64,000 bases of DNA from Alphaproteobacteria bacterium (GCA_947473475.1 CANJBZ010000015.1:25862-89861); one strand, 5' to 3'. Positions 34,484 through 44,419 are shown, counted from the first letter of the stretch. Made by a program: numbers and translations. Notes: a model not told the origin generated them from the sequence alone.

Positions 34484-36079
34484 CTAACGGTTCAGCTCTG
34501 GCGTCGTGTCGGGCGGTTTGCGGTGATGCGTCGCCTGCTCGTAGGCGTAGGCCAGACGCAGCAGCACTGGCTCGCTGTACGGACGGCCCAAAAAGGTGAT
34601 GCCGACGGGCAGACGGTCGCTGGTGAATCCGGACGGCACGGTCATGGTGGATACGAAGACCAGGAAGGTGTTGATCGACGGAATCCCTTTCTGGCTGACG
34701 AACGGCGGCTTGATGCCGTCCTCAATCTTTGTCGGCTGATGTTCGACGGTTTTATGGACGATCGCGTCGAGCCGGTTGTCGGACATCACCTTCATCAGAT
34801 TTGTCATCAGCCGCGCGCGCGCCTTCAGATATTCGCCGAACTTCGCCGGATCGGTCGGCTGAAACGGCGCCGTCCACAGCGTGCGTTTGTTGGCCGGAAA
34901 CGCCTGCTCCACGAGTGGCGAATTGGCGATGTCCTGCCGGCCTTTGAACGGACTGTTCGGATTGCGCCCGAGATAAAGACGGAGCGCCTCATCCGAAGCG
35001 GTGGTGTCGGCGGCGCGTTTGGCGAGCAAAGGCAGCAGATCGGGAATGACAATGGGATCGACAATCGTGGCGCCCGCCGCTTTCAACTCGGCAATGTTCT
35101 TCTCGAAAACCGCATCGACCTTTTTGAAGTCATCCGAGCCGGGCTCGCTCATAAACCCAAACGGCTCGCGCAAGATGCCGATGCGCGCCCCTTTCAGGCC
35201 GTCGGCACGTAGGTAGCGGGTATAGCTTCCCTGCTTCTGTCCGTCGCCGAGCGCGGTCTGTGGGTCTTCGGGATCGTACGCCACCATCACGTCAAGTAGT
35301 TGGGCCAAGTCCCGCACATTGCGCGCCATCGGCCCCATCGCGGCGAAGTCGGTGGGATAGCCGTCCCACATGCCGCTTCTGCTGACCAATCCCGAGGTCG
35401 GACGCATGGTGACAAGATCGTTCCACCCGCCGGGACGCCGGATAGAGGCAAGCGTTTCTTCCCCCAGCGCCAGTGTGGCGAAGTTCGCAGCCAATGCCGC
35501 CCCTGAACCGCCCGACGAGCCGCCCGCCGTACGGTCCAACCCATAAGGGTTGCGCGTCACGCCGAACATCGAGCCATAGGTGTCGCCGATGGCGAACTCG
35601 GACAACGTCGTCTTGCCGATGATGATCGCCCCCGCTTTTCTAAGCCGGTCCACCACGAAGGCGTCTTTCGTCGGACGGTAATCCCGAAAGATCGTGCTGC
35701 CCATCGTCGTGGGCAGAGCGGCGACGTCGATCTCATCTTTGACGAGAACCGGAATGCCGTGCAGCGGGCCGACCGGGCCGGACGCCCTAAAGGCCGCGTC
35801 CAGCTTGTCCGCGTCGGCCAGCGCGTTGGGGTTCAGCGTGATAATCGAATTTATGTTTGGGCCGCCTTTGTCGTACGCGTTGATGCGATCCAGGTAAGCC
35901 TGCACCAATTGGTGCGCCGTTAAGCGTCCGGCTTTATAGGCGGCGTGAATCTGGTCGATCGTCGTTTCCACAATCGGGAAAGGACGCGCATTCGCCGCGG
36001 CTGCCTGGCTCGCCACCGGGTTCAGCAACAGCGAAACCGACATAAGGAAGCTGACGAAATAAGTCCGTGAATTGGTCAT
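34484..36079 (-). CDS. exported amidase-signature family protein
   Basis: 531 aa from the ATG at 36079 (CAGGAGAGG upstream). Signal TYFVSFLMSVSLLLNPVASQA. The Ser-cisSer-Lys triad of the amidase signature family is visible: Lys in GIPVLVKDEIDV, Ser-Ser in TAGGSSGGSGAAL and the downstream acyl Ser. The C-terminal VPSGFTSDRLPVGITFLG is typical. Hydrolyses amides of unknown origin, here outside the cytoplasm. Divergent from the Vgb propeller gene. Exported members are common in soil Proteobacteria and may degrade plant or xenobiotic amides. Confidence 0.9.
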   Translation of the reverse strand: MTNSRTYFVSFLMSVSLLLNPVASQAAAANARPFPIVETTIDQIHAAYKAGRLTAHQLVQAYLDRINAYDKGGPNINSIITLNPNALADADKLDAAFRASGPVGPLHGIPVLVKDEIDVAALPTTMGSTIFRDYRPTKDAFVVDRLRKAGAIIIGKTTLSEFAIGDTYGSMFGVTRNPYGLDRTAGGSSGGSGAALAANFATLALGEETLASIRRPGGWNDLVTMRPTSGLVSRSGMWDGYPTDFAAMGPMARNVRDLAQLLDVMVAYDPEDPQTALGDGQKQGSYTRYLRADGLKGARIGILREPFGFMSEPGSDDFKKVDAVFEKNIAELKAAGATIVDPIVIPDLLPLLAKRAADTTASDEALRLYLGRNPNSPFKGRQDIANSPLVEQAFPANKRTLWTAPFQPTDPAKFGEYLKARARLMTNLMKVMSDNRLDAIVHKTVEHQPTKIEDGIKPPFVSQKGIPSINTFLVFVSTMTVPSGFTSDRLPVGITFLGRPYSEPVLLRLAYAYEQATHHRKPPDTTPELNR

Positions 36080-36274
36080 AAGCCGCACCTCTCCTGGCAA
36101 TCATGGGCCATTTCGTGAAGACGATCCATAACGGGATCGAATACGGCCTGAAGCCGCTTCCCGTCTACAGGGTGAAACAGCGCCCTGATTTTGTGCTATA
36201 AGCGACCGTCGGCGGGTCCATTACCAACAACACACCGCCACACCAGACTTAGGCTCGGTCACAGGGAGAGTGTG

Positions 36275-37918
36275 ATGTTCAGAACCGGCTTGCTTTGCAG
36301 CACAGCGTTGATTGCGTCACTGGCAATGAATGTAGGCGCCGCGCGCGCGGACGGTTTTGCGGGCCGCATCGAAGGCGTGGTGAAAAGCGCGTCGGGGCAG
36401 GCGCTCCCGGGCGCTTATGTCAAACTGACCAATGTCCAGCGGCGCCTGACCTTTATGGCGGTGACGCAAGCGCAAGGCCATTACGCGCTCGGAAATCTGC
36501 CGCCCGGAAATTACAACGTGCAAGGAGTCGGCAACGGCTTTGAAAGCAAGTACACGCCGGTTTCATTGACGGAAGCTAAGCCTGCAACCGCGGATTTGTC
36601 GCTGACGGACAAACAAGGACCGGTCGTCGCGAATGGGTGGATTCGCACTCCCGGCCGCGTGGCGGGCAACGAACTGGATTCCGAATTGGCCCCACCGAAG
36701 CTTCCGGAAGGCCCAGGCAAAGCGATCATCGAAGCCAAATGCAATCAGTGCCATTACCTGCATCGGCTGACGCAGGAGAGATGGTCCCACGCCAATTGGG
36801 AACAGAAAATCACCTGGATGCGCGAACGCATTAAGGAGCGCGGCGTGATCGACCTGACCGATCAGGAGCAGAAGACTGTCGTCGATTATCTCGCCAAGAA
36901 TTACTCGGTCGATGCACCCCGCGCCGCGCCGAACGGCCGCTTATCCAGGACGCTGCTGAGCGGCGAGGCGGCCAAATATATCGCGGTGGATTTCGCGGGC
37001 CCCAATCCCGACGCGGCCTTCCATGACGTGACAATCGATGCGCGCGGCGTTGCCTGGCTTAACGAGTTGAATGTTTACGCGCTTGCGAAATTCGATCCCA
37101 GGACCTTCACCTTAAGCGAAATCAAACCGCCCGTTCTTGGCGTGACGCCGGGGACGCTGGCCCATATGGGACCGCCCGCGCGCGGTGCGGGCGATTCCCT
37201 CTGGATGGCCGACATCGGCGGAACGCGCCGCTGGCTGGAGTTCGACACCAAAACGCAGAAGTTCAATTCGGTTCTCGTACCAGCCGATTTCAAAGGCCCG
37301 ATCAGCGGCAATTTCATGCGCGCGGACCCCAACGGCAAAATGGTCTGGACGACCGCCGGCGACCGCATCGTCGGACTGAACATCGAAACCAAGCAGTTCA
37401 CCGCCTATCCGATCCCGACGAAGAACCCCGGCGCTTACGGCATGGATGTCGCGGGCGATGGGCGCGTCTGGTTCGCCGAGCGTGAAGCCAACAAGATCGG
37501 CCGTCTCGACCCGAAGACCGGCAAGATCGATGAGTTCCCAACGCCCGGCAAAGACATTCCCCGCCGGATGGGCACAGATTGGGACGGCAATCTGTGGGCC
37601 GGCTTCCACGAAACCGGCAAGCTGGTGAAGATCGACCAGAAGACCGGCAAGATGACATTCTTCGAACCGCCCACGAAAGGCAGCGGCGCTTATATCCCCC
37701 GCCCCGATCCCCGGACAAAGATGATCTGGCTGGTGGAGCAGACAGCCGACAAAATCGCCCGCTTCGATCCCAAGACGGAAACCTGGACGGAATTCGCGCT
37801 GCCCATCGCGGAATCCGACGCTCGGCGAATCGAACTGGACCCGACCAACCCAAACCGCATCTGGTGGTCCGGCGATACGTCCACCCACATGGGCTACATC
37901 GAGCTGGTGAACAATTAA
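36275..37918 (+). CDS. exported Vgb-type propeller with CarboxypepD_reg and heme-c motif
   Basis: 547 aa from the ATG at 36275 (CAGGGAGAG upstream). Signal FRTGLLCSTALIASLAMNVGAARA. Order: a carboxypeptidase-regulatory-like beta sandwich (residues 27-115, GRIEGVVKSASGQALPGAYV), then a short cytochrome-c-like segment with CNQCH at about 157, then a streptogramin-lyase (Vgb) propeller from about 210 with repeated blades (RVWFAEREANKIGRLDPKTG, LWAGFHETGKLVKIDQKTG). Related proteins occur with quinoprotein systems. Likely a periplasmic redox-linked sensor or lyase; no activity can be assigned. Followed by a strong bidirectional terminator. Confidence 0.85.
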   Translation: MFRTGLLCSTALIASLAMNVGAARADGFAGRIEGVVKSASGQALPGAYVKLTNVQRRLTFMAVTQAQGHYALGNLPPGNYNVQGVGNGFESKYTPVSLTEAKPATADLSLTDKQGPVVANGWIRTPGRVAGNELDSELAPPKLPEGPGKAIIEAKCNQCHYLHRLTQERWSHANWEQKITWMRERIKERGVIDLTDQEQKTVVDYLAKNYSVDAPRAAPNGRLSRTLLSGEAAKYIAVDFAGPNPDAAFHDVTIDARGVAWLNELNVYALAKFDPRTFTLSEIKPPVLGVTPGTLAHMGPPARGAGDSLWMADIGGTRRWLEFDTKTQKFNSVLVPADFKGPISGNFMRADPNGKMVWTTAGDRIVGLNIETKQFTAYPIPTKNPGAYGMDVAGDGRVWFAEREANKIGRLDPKTGKIDEFPTPGKDIPRRMGTDWDGNLWAGFHETGKLVKIDQKTGKMTFFEPPTKGSGAYIPRPDPRTKMIWLVEQTADKIARFDPKTETWTEFALPIAESDARRIELDPTNPNRIWWSGDTSTHMGYIELVNN

Positions 37919-37927
37919 GCGCAAAAA

Positions 37928-37959
37928 AAATGGCGGAGAGCGTGAGCTCTCCGCCATTT
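37928..37959. terminator. bidirectional intrinsic terminator
   Basis: AAATGGCGGAGAGC-GTGA-GCTCTCCGCCATTT is a perfect 14-bp stem with a 4-nt loop. An eight-A run at 37923-37930 becomes a U-tract on the minus strand, ending the dienelactone-hydrolase transcript; the plus-strand Vgb gene ends 10 bp before the hairpin and can use it too, with only a short TTT. Confidence 0.88.
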
Positions 37960-37981
37960 GCACTTCGCCGAGATGCGAGGC

Positions 37982-38911
37982 TTAGGCCTTCGCGCCGCGG
38001 GCGTATTGGTTGAACCACTCGATCGTGCGGGTCCAAGCCTGTTGCGCCGCTACTTTGTTGTAGCGTTCCGGCGTGGCGTCGTTGAAGAAGCCATGCACGG
38101 AGTTCGGATAGATGTGGCCTTCGTAACGGACGTTGTTTTTCTTCAACTCCGCTTCCTGGGCCGGATAGGCTTCCGACAGCATCTTATCGAGCGCGCCGTG
38201 ATGGACGAGAACGGCCGCCTTCACTTTGGGCATGTCCATCGGATTGGGCGCCGCGCCGTAGAACGGAGCAACCGCCGCCATATCGGCGCCTAAAATGGCC
38301 GACAAATTGTTGGTCATGCTGCCGCCGAAGCAGAAGCCGGTGCAGGCGATCTGGCCGTTGCAAAGCGGGTGGGCCTTCAGCCAACGCGCCGCTGCAACAA
38401 AGTCCTGTGTCCGCTTGGCGGCATCGAGCTTCGCGAAAAGCTGACCGCCCTTATAGTCGTCACCCGGATAGCCGCCCATCGTCGAAAGCGCATCCGGCGC
38501 AAACGCGATGAAGTTCTCCAGGGCGAACCGGCGCGCCACATCTTCCGTGTGCGGATTAAGCCCGCGGTTTTCGTGAATGACGATGACGCCCGGCAATTTC
38601 GTCGGCATCGCATCGCGGCTGTCCTGGCTGTCGGGGCGAACGAAATAGCCCTTCATGTAGCCATTGCCGTTCGGCGACTGAATTGTTTCGTAGGTCGCTT
38701 TGATGCGGTCGTCGTCCTTGCGGACCTGCTGGCCGAGCGCATAGTTCGGCATCAAAGCTTCGATGAGCGCCGTCGCGGTCAAACCGCCGACCGCGTACCG
38801 CGTGATACCGTCAAAAAAACCACGGCGATCGATCTGGCCGTGAATGAACCGCGAATACAGTTCGACTGCTTCCGCGGGAATTTTCTTCCGATCCGTCACT
38901 TGCTGTTCCAT
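37982..38911 (-). CDS. exported dienelactone hydrolase family protein
   Basis: 309 aa. Tat-like signal IDRRGFFDGITRYAVGG within residues 28-55. The alpha/beta hydrolase core has the Cys nucleophile elbow GFCFGG, an Asp in HGALDKML and the His in SVHGFFND, as in dienelactone hydrolases (carboxymethylenebutenolidase). Members hydrolyse lactones from aromatic ring cleavage or other esters. GGGAGGA upstream of the ATG. Convergent with the Vgb gene; the terminator between them serves it. Periplasmic location fits the local theme of extracytoplasmic substrate processing. Confidence 0.88.
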   Translation of the reverse strand: MEQQVTDRKKIPAEAVELYSRFIHGQIDRRGFFDGITRYAVGGLTATALIEALMPNYALGQQVRKDDDRIKATYETIQSPNGNGYMKGYFVRPDSQDSRDAMPTKLPGVIVIHENRGLNPHTEDVARRFALENFIAFAPDALSTMGGYPGDDYKGGQLFAKLDAAKRTQDFVAAARWLKAHPLCNGQIACTGFCFGGSMTNNLSAILGADMAAVAPFYGAAPNPMDMPKVKAAVLVHHGALDKMLSEAYPAQEAELKKNNVRYEGHIYPNSVHGFFNDATPERYNKVAAQQAWTRTIEWFNQYARGAKA

Positions 38912-39025
38912 AGAATCCTCCCTTTGGGCGGCGGGAGCCTAGCATTGGTCGTGCCACATCTAAAGCCCAGCCACGCAGGGCTTTGGCGCGACACACAGGC
39001 GTGATAGCGCGCCGGACTTGCACAG

Positions 39026-39057
39026 AAAAAAAGGCAGCGCCGACCAAGGAGGGCTGC
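39026..39057 (-). terminator. putative intrinsic terminator of the msr/molybdoenzyme operon
   Basis: Read on the minus strand, GCAGCCC...GGCGCTGC forms a short stem (5 bp plus 2 across a bulge) followed by seven T. It is 12 bp after the msrA stop codon. The stem is weak, so the call rests mainly on the T-run and position. Confidence 0.5.
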
Positions 39058-39068
39058 GGCAGAGCCCC

Positions 39069-39587
39069 CTACGCAGCGCCCGCCTGCTTTTGCCGCCGGG
39101 GAAGCTTCCAGCCGGGGCGGACGAAGTGGCAGGTGTAGCCGTTCGGATACCGCTGCAGGTAATCCTGGTGCTCGCGCTCGGCCTCCCAGAACGGACCGGC
39201 GGGCGCCACCTCAGTCACAACCCTGCCGGGCCAGAGACCCGAGGCATTGACGTCGGCGATCGTCTCTTCGGCTTCCCGCTTCTGCGCCTCGCTGGTGAAA
39301 TAGATGGCCGAGCGATAGCTCGCGCCCATGTCGTTGCCCTGACGGTTCATGGTCGTCGGGTCGTGGATTTGAAAAAAGAACTCCAACAAATCGCGAAAGC
39401 TGGTCTTGGACGGATCAAAGATGACCTCGATCGCTTCCGCGTGCCGGCCATGGTTCCGGTAGGTCGCGTTGGGCACCTCGCCGCCCGTGTAGCCGACGCG
39501 GGTTGAGTGCACGCCCGGCATCCTGCGGAACAGCTCCTGCATGCCCCAGAAACAGCCGCCGGCCAGTACGGCGCGTTCATCGCTCAT
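39069..39587 (-). CDS. msrA: peptide-methionine (S)-S-oxide reductase MsrA
   Basis: 172 aa, full-length MsrA. The catalytic Cys is in AGGCFWG (residue 12), followed by [18 protein letters not shown] and [11 protein letters not shown]. There is another Cys near the C-terminus (GYTCHF) and recycling by thioredoxin is expected. Reduces S-methionine sulfoxide in oxidised proteins. No signal peptide, cytoplasmic. The start overlaps the msrB stop (ATGA), so the pair is co-translated; they lie 21 bp downstream of the molybdoenzyme gene. Confidence 0.95.
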   Translation of the reverse strand: MSDERAVLAGGCFWGMQELFRRMPGVHSTRVGYTGGEVPNATYRNHGRHAEAIEVIFDPSKTSFRDLLEFFFQIHDPTTMNRQGNDMGASYRSAIYFTSEAQKREAEETIADVNASGLWPGRVVTEVAPAGPFWEAEREHQDYLQRYPNGYTCHFVRPGWKLPRRQKQAGAA

Positions 39588-40027
39588 CGAACGTCCTCCA
39601 CTTGATCCAGGTATTCGCCGTAGCCTTGGGCTTCCATGTCATCGCGATGCACGAAGCGCAAGGAGGCGGAATTGATGCAGTAGCGTAGCCCGCCGCGATC
39701 GCGCGGCCCATCCGGGAAAACGTGCCCGAGGTGGCTGTCGCCATGCGACGAGCGCACCTCCGTACGCATCATTCCGTGGGACGAATCGTGCAGCTCGCGC
39801 ACATTGGCGATGGGCTTGGTGAAGCTCGGCCAGCCGCAGCCGGATTCGTATTTATCCGATGACGCGAACAGCGGCTCGCCTGAAACGATGTCGACATAGA
39901 TGCCCGGTTGCTTGTTATGCAGATATTCGCCGGTGCCGGGGCGTTCGGTGCCGCTCTGCTGGGTGACGCGGTATTGCTCCGGCGTCAGCTTGGCGATGAT
40001 GTCCGGCGATTTCGAATATTCGGGCAT
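39584..40027 (-). CDS. msrB: peptide-methionine (R)-S-oxide reductase MsrB
   Basis: 147 aa. The catalytic Cys is in RYCINSASL near residue 118 and the probable resolving Cys in SGCGWPSF near residue 64. The two CxxC zinc pairs of many MsrB proteins are replaced (YVDIVSGEP and [10 protein letters not shown]), so this is the zinc-free form resembling the C-terminal domain of Neisseria PilB. Reduces R-methionine sulfoxide. GGAG lies upstream of the ATG. Together with msrA it repairs oxidised Met, sensible next to a redox operon. Confidence 0.95.
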   Translation of the reverse strand: MPEYSKSPDIIAKLTPEQYRVTQQSGTERPGTGEYLHNKQPGIYVDIVSGEPLFASSDKYESGCGWPSFTKPIANVRELHDSSHGMMRTEVRSSHGDSHLGHVFPDGPRDRGGLRYCINSASLRFVHRDDMEAQGYGEYLDQVEDVR

Positions 40028-40048
40028 GGGATCACTCCAGAATGCGGT

Positions 40049-42388
40049 CTATGCCCATGTGAGGTCGTGATTGCGTAAAGGCAAGTCCCGGTAGCGCTTT
40101 CCGGTGATCTGGAACACGGCATCGCAAACGGCCGATTGGATCGACGTGGCGCGGTCGTGGCCCATGCCGTCCAGCCAGTGGCCGGATTTGAAGAAGCGGA
40201 TGTTGATCTCCGGCGGGTCTTCATGGATGCGCGACAGCGGGAAACGGTCGAAGTTGTTTTCAACGACGTGGCCGTCTTCGACATTGCACTCCTGGTGCAT
40301 CACATCGTTGTAGAACCAGACGATCTGGCCTTCGATCTGCTTCTTGACGGACAGCGGATTGACCAGCCCAAAGCCTTCGTCATGGGCGACATCGACCCGC
40401 TCCAGGCGGACCTTCCCGTCCTTGCTGATGGAAACGGTATGCACCATGGCGCTCAGCGTAGCGTGACTGCCAGTCTCGGCGCCGCGTTCCTCGAAACCGA
40501 TGGCCCGCGCCCACCCCTTTGGCAGCGGCTTACCCCAGCCGGACATTTCGGCAGCCATGTCGAGCGCCCTGATGATATCGGCCTTGTAGGGAAGGTTCGT
40601 GCGCGCCACCAACTCCCGCCGGTAGAGATACGGGTCCTTGCCTGCAGCATGAGCCAGTTCGTCCATGAAGCTTTCGCGGTAGAAATGCTGCGCCGGCGCG
40701 CCCACACCGCGCCGCGTACCCACCGGCACGTGAATGCGTGCGCTGTGATAGGAGAAGCGGTAATTGGGCGCGAAATAGCGCGCGGCGACATCGAACGCCG
40801 CCGTCGTGCCCGGCGCCTCGGCGTCGGTTGCCGTCCGCACCTCCATCGCAACGGGCCAGCCGTCGGCATCGAGCGCCGCCTTCAGCCGCGCGACGCCGAT
40901 GGAACGGTAGGTCGTGTTGATGAAGTCTTCCTCGCGCGTCCACAGCAAATGGATCGGCGTGCCGCGATTCTGATTGGCGATATAGATCGCCTGCTCCGCC
41001 TGCGGGCCGTTGCCGTTGCGCCCGTAGCCGCCGCCGAGATGGCACAGATGGATATAGACATTGCTTTCGGGAATGCCGGTGATTTGCGATGCCGAGTAGC
41101 GCGTTTCCTGCGGACTCTGGTCGCCGAGCCAGACGTCGACACGGTTGTCGCCGACAAGCACGGTGGCGTTCCCCGGCTCCATGCGCGCACGCGGAAGATA
41201 CGGCACGGTATAGGTCGCTTCGACAATTTTCGCGGCGCGTGAGAACGCAGCATCGCAATCACCGGTGTTCACGCCGACCTTGCCGGGCTTATCCAAGGAG
41301 GCAAGCAGTTCCGCGCGGATATTGGCGGTGTTCCGCACCGCATTTTGCGGCGGCATGTCCCAGGCAATAGGCATCTTCTCAACTGCCGTTTTCGCCTGAT
41401 ACCAGCTATCGGCAATCACCGCGACGCCACCGCCGAAAATCCGTCCACGGATCAAAGCGGGATTGGGAATGGGAAAGGCGACCGCCGAAATGACGCCCGG
41501 CTCCTTGCGGATGCGCTCGAAATCGTAGATCTTCACCGTTCCGCCATAGACCGGGCACGATTTGATCGCCGCCCATTTCATGCCGGGCAGGTTTATGTCG
41601 ATGCCGTAAACGGCTTTGCCGGTGACTTTGATAGGAACGTCAAGGTTCTTCTGTTCGGTCCCCATCAGCGTCCATTCGGACGGCGGCTTGATGCGGATAT
41701 TTTCCGGATTGGGGTGCGGGGTGTGGGCGGCAAGCGAAGCCACCTTGCCATAGGTGGTGGTTCGCCCCGTCAGGCCATGGGTGATGACGCTGTTCTTAGA
41801 TGTCACCTGCTCTACCGGAACGCCCCACATCTTGGCGGCGGCAAGGAGAAGCCGCTCACGCGCTTCTGCCCCGGCAAGCTGGAGATAATAACGGCCATCC
41901 TTGACGGAGGCGGCGGCATTCGTCCGCATACGGCGATACAGTGTGTCGGGAATTCCGGTGACGCCCCTGCGGTTGCGATCGCCGAATTCCGGTTCACCGC
42001 CGCCATTGGGGTCTTGCGCGCCGTTTCCCGGCGCTTTCAGCGTCCAAGCCGGCGCCATTTCGCGCCCGTCACGATTGGCGGAGGCATATTGCGGCCGGAC
42101 CTTGCTCCAATCGCATTGTAGCTCATCGGCCACGATCATCGCGTTGGATGTCCAAACGCCCTGCCCCAGTTCGGTCTGCGCGATGCGCACCGTCACGGTT
42201 TCGTCCGGTGCAACGACGACCCAGGCGTTGACCTCGTCCATGCCCGGCTCGACGGCCCATGCGGCGCCTTCCGGGTGAATGATCTGCGCCTCGGCACGCG
42301 ACGGCACCCAGAAGCCAACAACGAGCGCACCCGTTGTGGTGGCGGCCGTGGAAAGAAAGTCGCGACGGGAAATATCCAGATCGCTCAT
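40049..42388 (-). CDS. molybdopterin-binding subunit, xanthine-dehydrogenase/isoquinoline-oxidoreductase family
   Basis: 779 aa from the ATG at 42388 (AGGAGGGAAGAT upstream; the longer frame to 42571 runs antisense of nothing conserved). Tat signal [19 protein letters not shown], typical of the IorB/aldehyde-dehydrogenase type. Mo-pterin-binding regions include [20 protein letters not shown] and [16 protein letters not shown]. At the C-terminus the family's GxGEPGTPP motif with the catalytic Glu reads GMGHDRATS at about residue 744, so Glu is His while the following helix and [10 protein letters not shown] are conserved. The enzyme would hydroxylate heterocycles or aldehydes if active. Overlaps the 2Fe-2S gene by ATGA. 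Confidence 0.9.
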   Translation of the reverse strand: MSDLDISRRDFLSTAATTTGALVVGFWVPSRAEAQIIHPEGAAWAVEPGMDEVNAWVVVAPDETVTVRIAQTELGQGVWTSNAMIVADELQCDWSKVRPQYASANRDGREMAPAWTLKAPGNGAQDPNGGGEPEFGDRNRRGVTGIPDTLYRRMRTNAAASVKDGRYYLQLAGAEARERLLLAAAKMWGVPVEQVTSKNSVITHGLTGRTTTYGKVASLAAHTPHPNPENIRIKPPSEWTLMGTEQKNLDVPIKVTGKAVYGIDINLPGMKWAAIKSCPVYGGTVKIYDFERIRKEPGVISAVAFPIPNPALIRGRIFGGGVAVIADSWYQAKTAVEKMPIAWDMPPQNAVRNTANIRAELLASLDKPGKVGVNTGDCDAAFSRAAKIVEATYTVPYLPRARMEPGNATVLVGDNRVDVWLGDQSPQETRYSASQITGIPESNVYIHLCHLGGGYGRNGNGPQAEQAIYIANQNRGTPIHLLWTREEDFINTTYRSIGVARLKAALDADGWPVAMEVRTATDAEAPGTTAAFDVAARYFAPNYRFSYHSARIHVPVGTRRGVGAPAQHFYRESFMDELAHAAGKDPYLYRRELVARTNLPYKADIIRALDMAAEMSGWGKPLPKGWARAIGFEERGAETGSHATLSAMVHTVSISKDGKVRLERVDVAHDEGFGLVNPLSVKKQIEGQIVWFYNDVMHQECNVEDGHVVENNFDRFPLSRIHEDPPEINIRFFKSGHWLDGMGHDRATSIQSAVCDAVFQITGKRYRDLPLRNHDLTWA

Positions 42389-42858
42389 ATCTTCCCTCCT
42401 GCGGCGGTTACTTTGGCCGCGGCGAGATGAATCGCCTGCCGGATGCGATGGTAGGTGCTGCAGCGGCAGGCATTGGTGATTTCGGCATCTATGTCGGCAT
42501 CGGTTGGTTTGGGGTGACGCTTCAAAAGCGCCACCACGCTCATGATCATGCCGGACTGGCAGTAGCCGCATTGCGGCACATCCAGCTCCACCCAGGCGGC
42601 TTGCACGGGGTGGGAGCCGTCGGTCGATAGCCCCTCGATGGTCGTAACGGTCTTACCCGCAGCGGCGGAAACCGGAAGGCTACACGAGCGGACGGGCCGC
42701 CCATCAACGTGCAGCGTGCAGGCACCGCATTGGGCGATACCGCAACTGAACTTCGTTCCGGTCAGCTTCAACGTATCGCGTACGACCCACAGCAGAGGCG
42801 TATCGGGCGATACGTCGACCGAATGCCGAACTCCATTGACGGTCAGGTCAATCGCCAT
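42385..42858 (-). CDS. 2Fe-2S subunit of molybdenum hydroxylase (IorA-like)
   Basis: 157 aa with two 2Fe-2S centres. The N-terminal ferredoxin-type cluster uses [10 protein letters not shown] and the Cys in RPVRSCSLP; the C-terminal helical cluster uses CGYCQSGM and [13 protein letters not shown]. This matches small subunits of isoquinoline 1-oxidoreductase and related Tat-exported aldehyde dehydrogenases. No signal; it is carried out with the Tat-tagged large subunit. Electrons pass from Mo to these clusters and on to a cytochrome. GGAGGG upstream of the ATG. Confidence 0.95.
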   Translation of the reverse strand: MAIDLTVNGVRHSVDVSPDTPLLWVVRDTLKLTGTKFSCGIAQCGACTLHVDGRPVRSCSLPVSAAAGKTVTTIEGLSTDGSHPVQAAWVELDVPQCGYCQSGMIMSVVALLKRHPKPTDADIDAEITNACRCSTYHRIRQAIHLAAAKVTAAGGKI

Positions 42859-42895
42859 AGCGTCCCTCCATTGCTCGTATCCCGCCCGGCGCGGT

Positions 42896-43648
42896 TCAGG
42901 GAAGATCCATGCCCTTGCGCTTCAGCACGTCTTGCGCCGCCGGTGACTTCAAGAAAGTCACCAACGCACGCGCCGTCGCCGCATCCTTTGCCTTCGCGCC
43001 GATACCGGCGGAATAGGGAATTTGCTTCTGCAGGGCGGGTGGGAGCTCGCCGATTACTTCGACACCTGCGACTGGCCTTAGTTCGGCGACTTGCTGAATA
43101 CCGATTTCCGCTTCGCCGGCTGCGATGGCCGCGCCAACCGGACGGCCTTGCACAATGACCGCCTTGGGCTTGATCGCGTCGGTGACGCCGAGCTTCTGCA
43201 TCACGGTCTGGAAATGCAGGCCGCTGGCGCCTTGGCTGTAGCCGACTGTCTTGGCCGCAAGCAGCGCCGCTTTCAGCTTGTCGGGTGTACTGACGTCCGG
43301 CTTCGGCGCACCTGCCTTAACGCCGATCCCGACTTTGGAAATCATCAGCTGCGTTTTGCCGTTGCCCGCCACGTCGCCTTTGGTTGCGAGGTCATCGACG
43401 ACTTCGCTGTTCGTGATGACAACGTCTGCCGCGCCCGATTTCAAATCCGCCGAAATTTCCGGCGTGCCTTTCGAGGCGAATTTCACCTTGTTGCCGGTCG
43501 CCTTTTCGAACATTGGCAGCAACGTGCCCATCACATCGGGCAGCGGCCCGCCGCCCGCGACGACGGTGATTTCAGCAGCCCGCGCTGGAGCTCCGGCCAG
43601 CAACACGCCCACGACTGCAATACCGGCCAATTTCGACCAAGGCTTCAT
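42896..43648 (-). CDS. ModA-like periplasmic substrate-binding protein
   Basis: 250 aa. Signal [20 protein letters not shown]. Mature protein: [61 protein letters not shown], a type II binding fold similar to ModA (PF13531-like). No ABC permease is nearby. It sits 37 bp upstream of the 2Fe-2S gene, so it is part of the molybdoenzyme operon. It may deliver molybdate, or bind the enzyme's organic substrate; the canonical ModA oxyanion residues were not confirmed. Confidence 0.85.
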   Translation of the reverse strand: MKPWSKLAGIAVVGVLLAGAPARAAEITVVAGGGPLPDVMGTLLPMFEKATGNKVKFASKGTPEISADLKSGAADVVITNSEVVDDLATKGDVAGNGKTQLMISKVGIGVKAGAPKPDVSTPDKLKAALLAAKTVGYSQGASGLHFQTVMQKLGVTDAIKPKAVIVQGRPVGAAIAAGEAEIGIQQVAELRPVAGVEVIGELPPALQKQIPYSAGIGAKAKDAATARALVTFLKSPAAQDVLKRKGMDLP

Positions 43649-43702
43649 GATGACATTCCTCCGCTTCCCGGTCTTGAGGATAGCCGGTTAGTCTTCAGGC
43701 CG

Positions 43703-44419
43703 CTATTTCAGTTCGAATTCGACAAATTCGACGAGGGTCGTGCCGGTGTTCTTGATTGTCCGGGTTTGCCCCGCGTCCTGCCAGATGTAATCGCCCTCAT
43801 AGGGCGCCATGCCGCGATCTGCCGATTCGGGAACCGCTTCGGCCATCACGCCGCCATGCACATACACCCGAAGTCCTGGCGCATTCTGCGTGATTTCGCC
43901 CGTCGCCTCACCCGGTTTCAGCGCCACGCGCCACGCCCTGAGGCGCGCATTGTCCATGATCTGCGTGTAGCCCTTGACGCCCGAGCGATCCGACACGGTG
44001 TTCCCCGCCGGCCCGGGCTTTTTGAAGATGAAGGAGATGTTGTGGAACGGCGTCGGCCCGACATTTGTGGCTTTGTGGGTGCGCTGGCCGTTCTTCGTGA
44101 CGTCGGTGAATGTCGCACGCCCCGGCTCGCCATCGCCGCCCGTCCCAGGCTTGCTGACTTCGTTAGACCCGAAATTCTGGTTGGTCTGAGAGGCGGGCGT
44201 CAGGTTCACCGACACCGAGTCCGCATAATGAATGTGGTAGCCCGTGTTGCGTCCGGGCGGAATATTGACGTTCAACAGGAAGATATAGTCGTTCTGAAAC
44301 ACCGGAATGTGGAACGGCGCTTTGTCCATCGGCACCGGCTTGTCTTCGAGCTGGGCCGAAACGGGCTGCACCAGCATGCAAGCGAGCGCGGCAAGCGAAG
44401 CGGATAGAAAAGGCCTCAT
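43703..44419 (-). CDS. exported cupin-like (bicupin) protein
   Basis: 238 aa. Signal FLSASLAALACMLVQPVSA. Two cupin-like halves: NIPPGRNTGYHIHYADSVSV with GATNVGPTPFHNISF-like continuation, then ALKPGEATGEITQNAPGLRVYVHGG and TLVEFVEFELK. The first half keeps His residues for metal, the second seems degenerate. First gene of a probable six-gene operon (this, the ModA-like gene, 2Fe-2S, Mo subunit, msrB, msrA). GGGGAGATA upstream of the ATG. The function is unknown. Confidence 0.75.
   Translation of the reverse strand: MRPFLSASLAALACMLVQPVSAQLEDKPVPMDKAPFHIPVFQNDYIFLLNVNIPPGRNTGYHIHYADSVSVNLTPASQTNQNFGSNEVSKPGTGGDGEPGRATFTDVTKNGQRTHKATNVGPTPFHNISFIFKKPGPAGNTVSDRSGVKGYTQIMDNARLRAWRVALKPGEATGEITQNAPGLRVYVHGGVMAEAVPESADRGMAPYEGDYIWQDAGQTRTIKNTGTTLVEFVEFELK

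Noticed and set aside
40136..41242. 368-codon plus-strand frame
   Set aside because: Antisense to the Mo subunit; Arg/His-rich with no motifs.
43091..44407. 438-codon plus-strand open frame
   Set aside because: Antisense to the ModA-like and cupin genes, which have signal peptides and good ribosome sites. No motifs of its own.
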